Below, in pieces: positions 21,985 through 23,220 of a stretch of 23,220 bases of DNA. The number at the start of each line of letters is the position of its first letter. The stretch's first letter is position 1. The notes below the pieces were generated by a model. That model ran no database searches and had not been told where the DNA came from. It was given only the letters and a program-made list of their open reading frames with translations. This DNA comes from PALSA-505 sp035308365. Lineage in GTDB: Bacteria; Actinomycetota; Actinomycetes; Streptosporangiales; Streptosporangiaceae. The stretch spans positions 1 to 23,220 of the forward strand of contig DATGGU010000037.1 in the NCBI GenBank assembly GCA_035308365.1, in the 5' to 3' direction. Position numbers and translations under genes: made by a program.

Positions 21985-22854
21985 TTACAGATGACCGGCC
22001 AGCCAGGCGTGCACTTCGGGGACGCGCCGCGCGAACAGCGTCAGGTGCCCGTCATCGTCGAGCAGTCTGGCCTCGGCCCCGGGGATATGCCTGGCCAGCC
22101 ACTCGCCGTGCGCGAACGGCACGAACATGTCTTCCCGCCCGTGCATGACCATCACCGGAATGCTGATGTCAGCCAGCGAGAATCCCCACGGCTGCACCAT
22201 ACAGTTGTCCTCCCACCAGCCCTCACCGCTCAGTTCGAGACCCTCGCGTGCGGAGTAGACGAGGAACTCGGCCATCTCACCGGTCAGCACGGCTGCGTCG
22301 GCCGGGGTCAGCAGCGATTTCACCGCGTTCGCGATGTCGGCGGCCGTCGCGGCCAGCATCTCCTCCCGGCGGGAGTCGGTCTTGGCCCGGGCGGCGGCCT
22401 CATCCTTGAAGAACAGGCGGATGTCCTCGACGTTGTCCTCGCCCATGCCCGCGAAGTAGTCCAGCCCCTCGGCATCATAGGGTGCCAGCGACGCCAGCGA
22501 GGCGGCCGCGGTGACCAGGTCTGGCAGCAGCGCGGCGCAGGCCAGCACGTGCGGCCCGCCGCCGGATATGCCCCACATGGCCAGCCGGTCGATGTGCAGA
22601 GCGGCGCAGACCGCCCGGACGTCCGCCGCGCAGTCGGCGACGGTGCGCCCTGGATGCGGCGAGGACGCACCATAGCCGGGCCGGTCGTAGCTGATCAGCC
22701 GCAGCCCGCGCTCGCGTGCGTCCGCCACGTTGGGACCGTAGAGATGCCTGGAGTTGGGCGTCCCCATGTGGACGAGCACCGGCTTGCCCGCCGGATCGCC
22801 ACTGATCTCGACCGCCAGAGTCCGGCCGTCCGGGGTGCGGACCGTACGCTCCAC
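21985..22854 (-). CDS. Alpha/beta-hydrolase fold protein
   Basis: The protein has 289 residues from a GTG at 22854, backed by an ideal ribosome-binding site AAGGAGG about 5 nt upstream. The fold is clear: HMGTPNSRHLY for the oxyanion region, SYDRPGYGAS, the nucleophile elbow WGISGGGPH (Ser in GxSxG), the acid in MHGREDMFVP, and the catalytic His in DDDGHLTL. Between strands 6 and 7 is a helical cap of about 90 residues rich in Ala/Glu. No signal peptide is seen, so it is cytoplasmic. Members hydrolyse esters, epoxides, lactones or C-C bonds; which one applies cannot be decided from sequence. It is the first gene of a likely two-gene minus-strand operon and is divergent from the MFS exporter gene. 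Confidence 0.92.
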   Translation of the reverse strand: MERTVRTPDGRTLAVEISGDPAGKPVLVHMGTPNSRHLYGPNVADARERGLRLISYDRPGYGASSPHPGRTVADCAADVRAVCAALHIDRLAMWGISGGGPHVLACAALLPDLVTAAASLASLAPYDAEGLDYFAGMGEDNVEDIRLFFKDEAAARAKTDSRREEMLAATAADIANAVKSLLTPADAAVLTGEMAEFLVYSAREGLELSGEGWWEDNCMVQPWGFSLADISIPVMVMHGREDMFVPFAHGEWLARHIPGAEARLLDDDGHLTLFARRVPEVHAWLAGHL

Positions 22855-22999
22855 CCTGACCTCCTTGCCCTACCGCTCATCAGCCCTGCCGCAGGCTGCC
22901 GCACAGGAGCCTATGCCCCTCGGCGCCGCACGGTCGCCGGGGACTGTCAGGCCCGTTGCTTAGAGTGGTCCCGCGGCTGGAAGGACCAGACACGATGGG

Positions 23000-23220
23000 G
23001 TGATACCGGTGCCGTCCAGGACGGCGACAGGGCACACCGGTGCCAGGAAACACCAGACCGGGAGGATCGGCCGGGCGCCGAGGGTGGCGCTGGCCGCCGT
23101 TTGTCTCGGCTTCTTCGTCATCCAGCTCGATGTGACGATCGTCAATGTGGCGCTGCCATCCATCCAGCGCGACATCGGCGGGACCGTCGCCGGGCTGCAG
23201 TGGGTGGTCGACGCCTACAC
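23000..23220 (+). CDS. MFS drug exporter of the DHA2 (EmrB/QacA) type, 3' end missing
   Basis: Only the first 73 codons are in the window and the frame runs off the right edge. A Lys/Arg-rich cytoplasmic N-terminus is followed by a first membrane helix (VALAAVCLGFFVIQ) leading into LDVTIVNVALPSI, the conserved motif of 14-TM DHA2 drug:proton antiporters, and then LQWVVDAY, typical of the start of helix 2. Two GTG starts are possible (23000 and 23009); neither has a strong ribosome-binding site (GGAAGGA lies 14 nt before the first). The gene is divergent from the hydrolase gene, with 145 bp between the starts that could hold both promoters. Substrates of such exporters vary widely and cannot be guessed here. 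Confidence 0.85.
   Translation, partial: MIPVPSRTATGHTGARKHQTGRIGRAPRVALAAVCLGFFVIQLDVTIVNVALPSIQRDIGGTVAGLQWVVDAY

Overview
This 23.2 kb window is very GC-rich. It uses GTG starts freely and encodes families typical of Actinomycetota: a DUF222/HNH protein, an intradiol dioxygenase, actinobacterial secreted LamG-like and PQQ-propeller proteins, and a DHA2-type drug exporter. It looks like a filamentous actinomycete chromosome (Streptosporangiales/Streptomycetales-like). That placement is inferred from composition and gene families only. I found no tRNA, rRNA, CRISPR array, transposase or phage gene.

Left part (1-4444, + strand): the 3' part of a SNF2/RapA-type helicase is followed 5 bp later by a large companion protein with a coiled coil and a four-Cys zinc ribbon, and then by an SDR dehydrogenase. 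Convergent to these is a DUF222/HNH nuclease-family gene (4574-6568, -) with an in-frame 18-bp coding repeat. Between the HNH gene and the next minus-strand gene lies the most striking non-coding structure: 17 head-to-tail copies of a 29-bp unit (6724-7216). The last copy runs into the 3' end of a secreted PQQ-propeller gene (7183-8421, -) and encodes its C-terminus.

Middle part (8557-16549, + strand): a protein with a C-terminal PRiA4_ORF3-like domain, an AlkZ/YcaQ-like winged-helix protein lacking the usual Gln pair, a divergent seryl-tRNA synthetase, and an adjacent NurA-like nuclease / HerA-like hexameric ATPase pair that should work as a DNA-end-processing or defence machine.

Right part (16708-23220): a secreted LamG-like protein overlaps tail-to-tail with an intradiol (catechol/hydroxyquinol-type) dioxygenase. 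A divergent promoter region carrying a perfect 10-bp inverted repeat separates the dioxygenase from a tightly coupled set on the + strand: a 58-aa Cys-rich protein, a small subunit resembling gluconate 2-dehydrogenase subunit 3, and a GMC flavoprotein oxidoreductase, joined by ATGA and GTGA overlaps. After these comes a second 56-aa paralogue of the Cys-rich protein. Then, on the minus strand, come a Nudix-like protein and an alpha/beta hydrolase, and finally the start of an MFS exporter at the right edge. The dioxygenase, oxidoreductase and hydrolase suggest an oxidative catabolic or detoxification locus, but no substrate can be read from the sequence.
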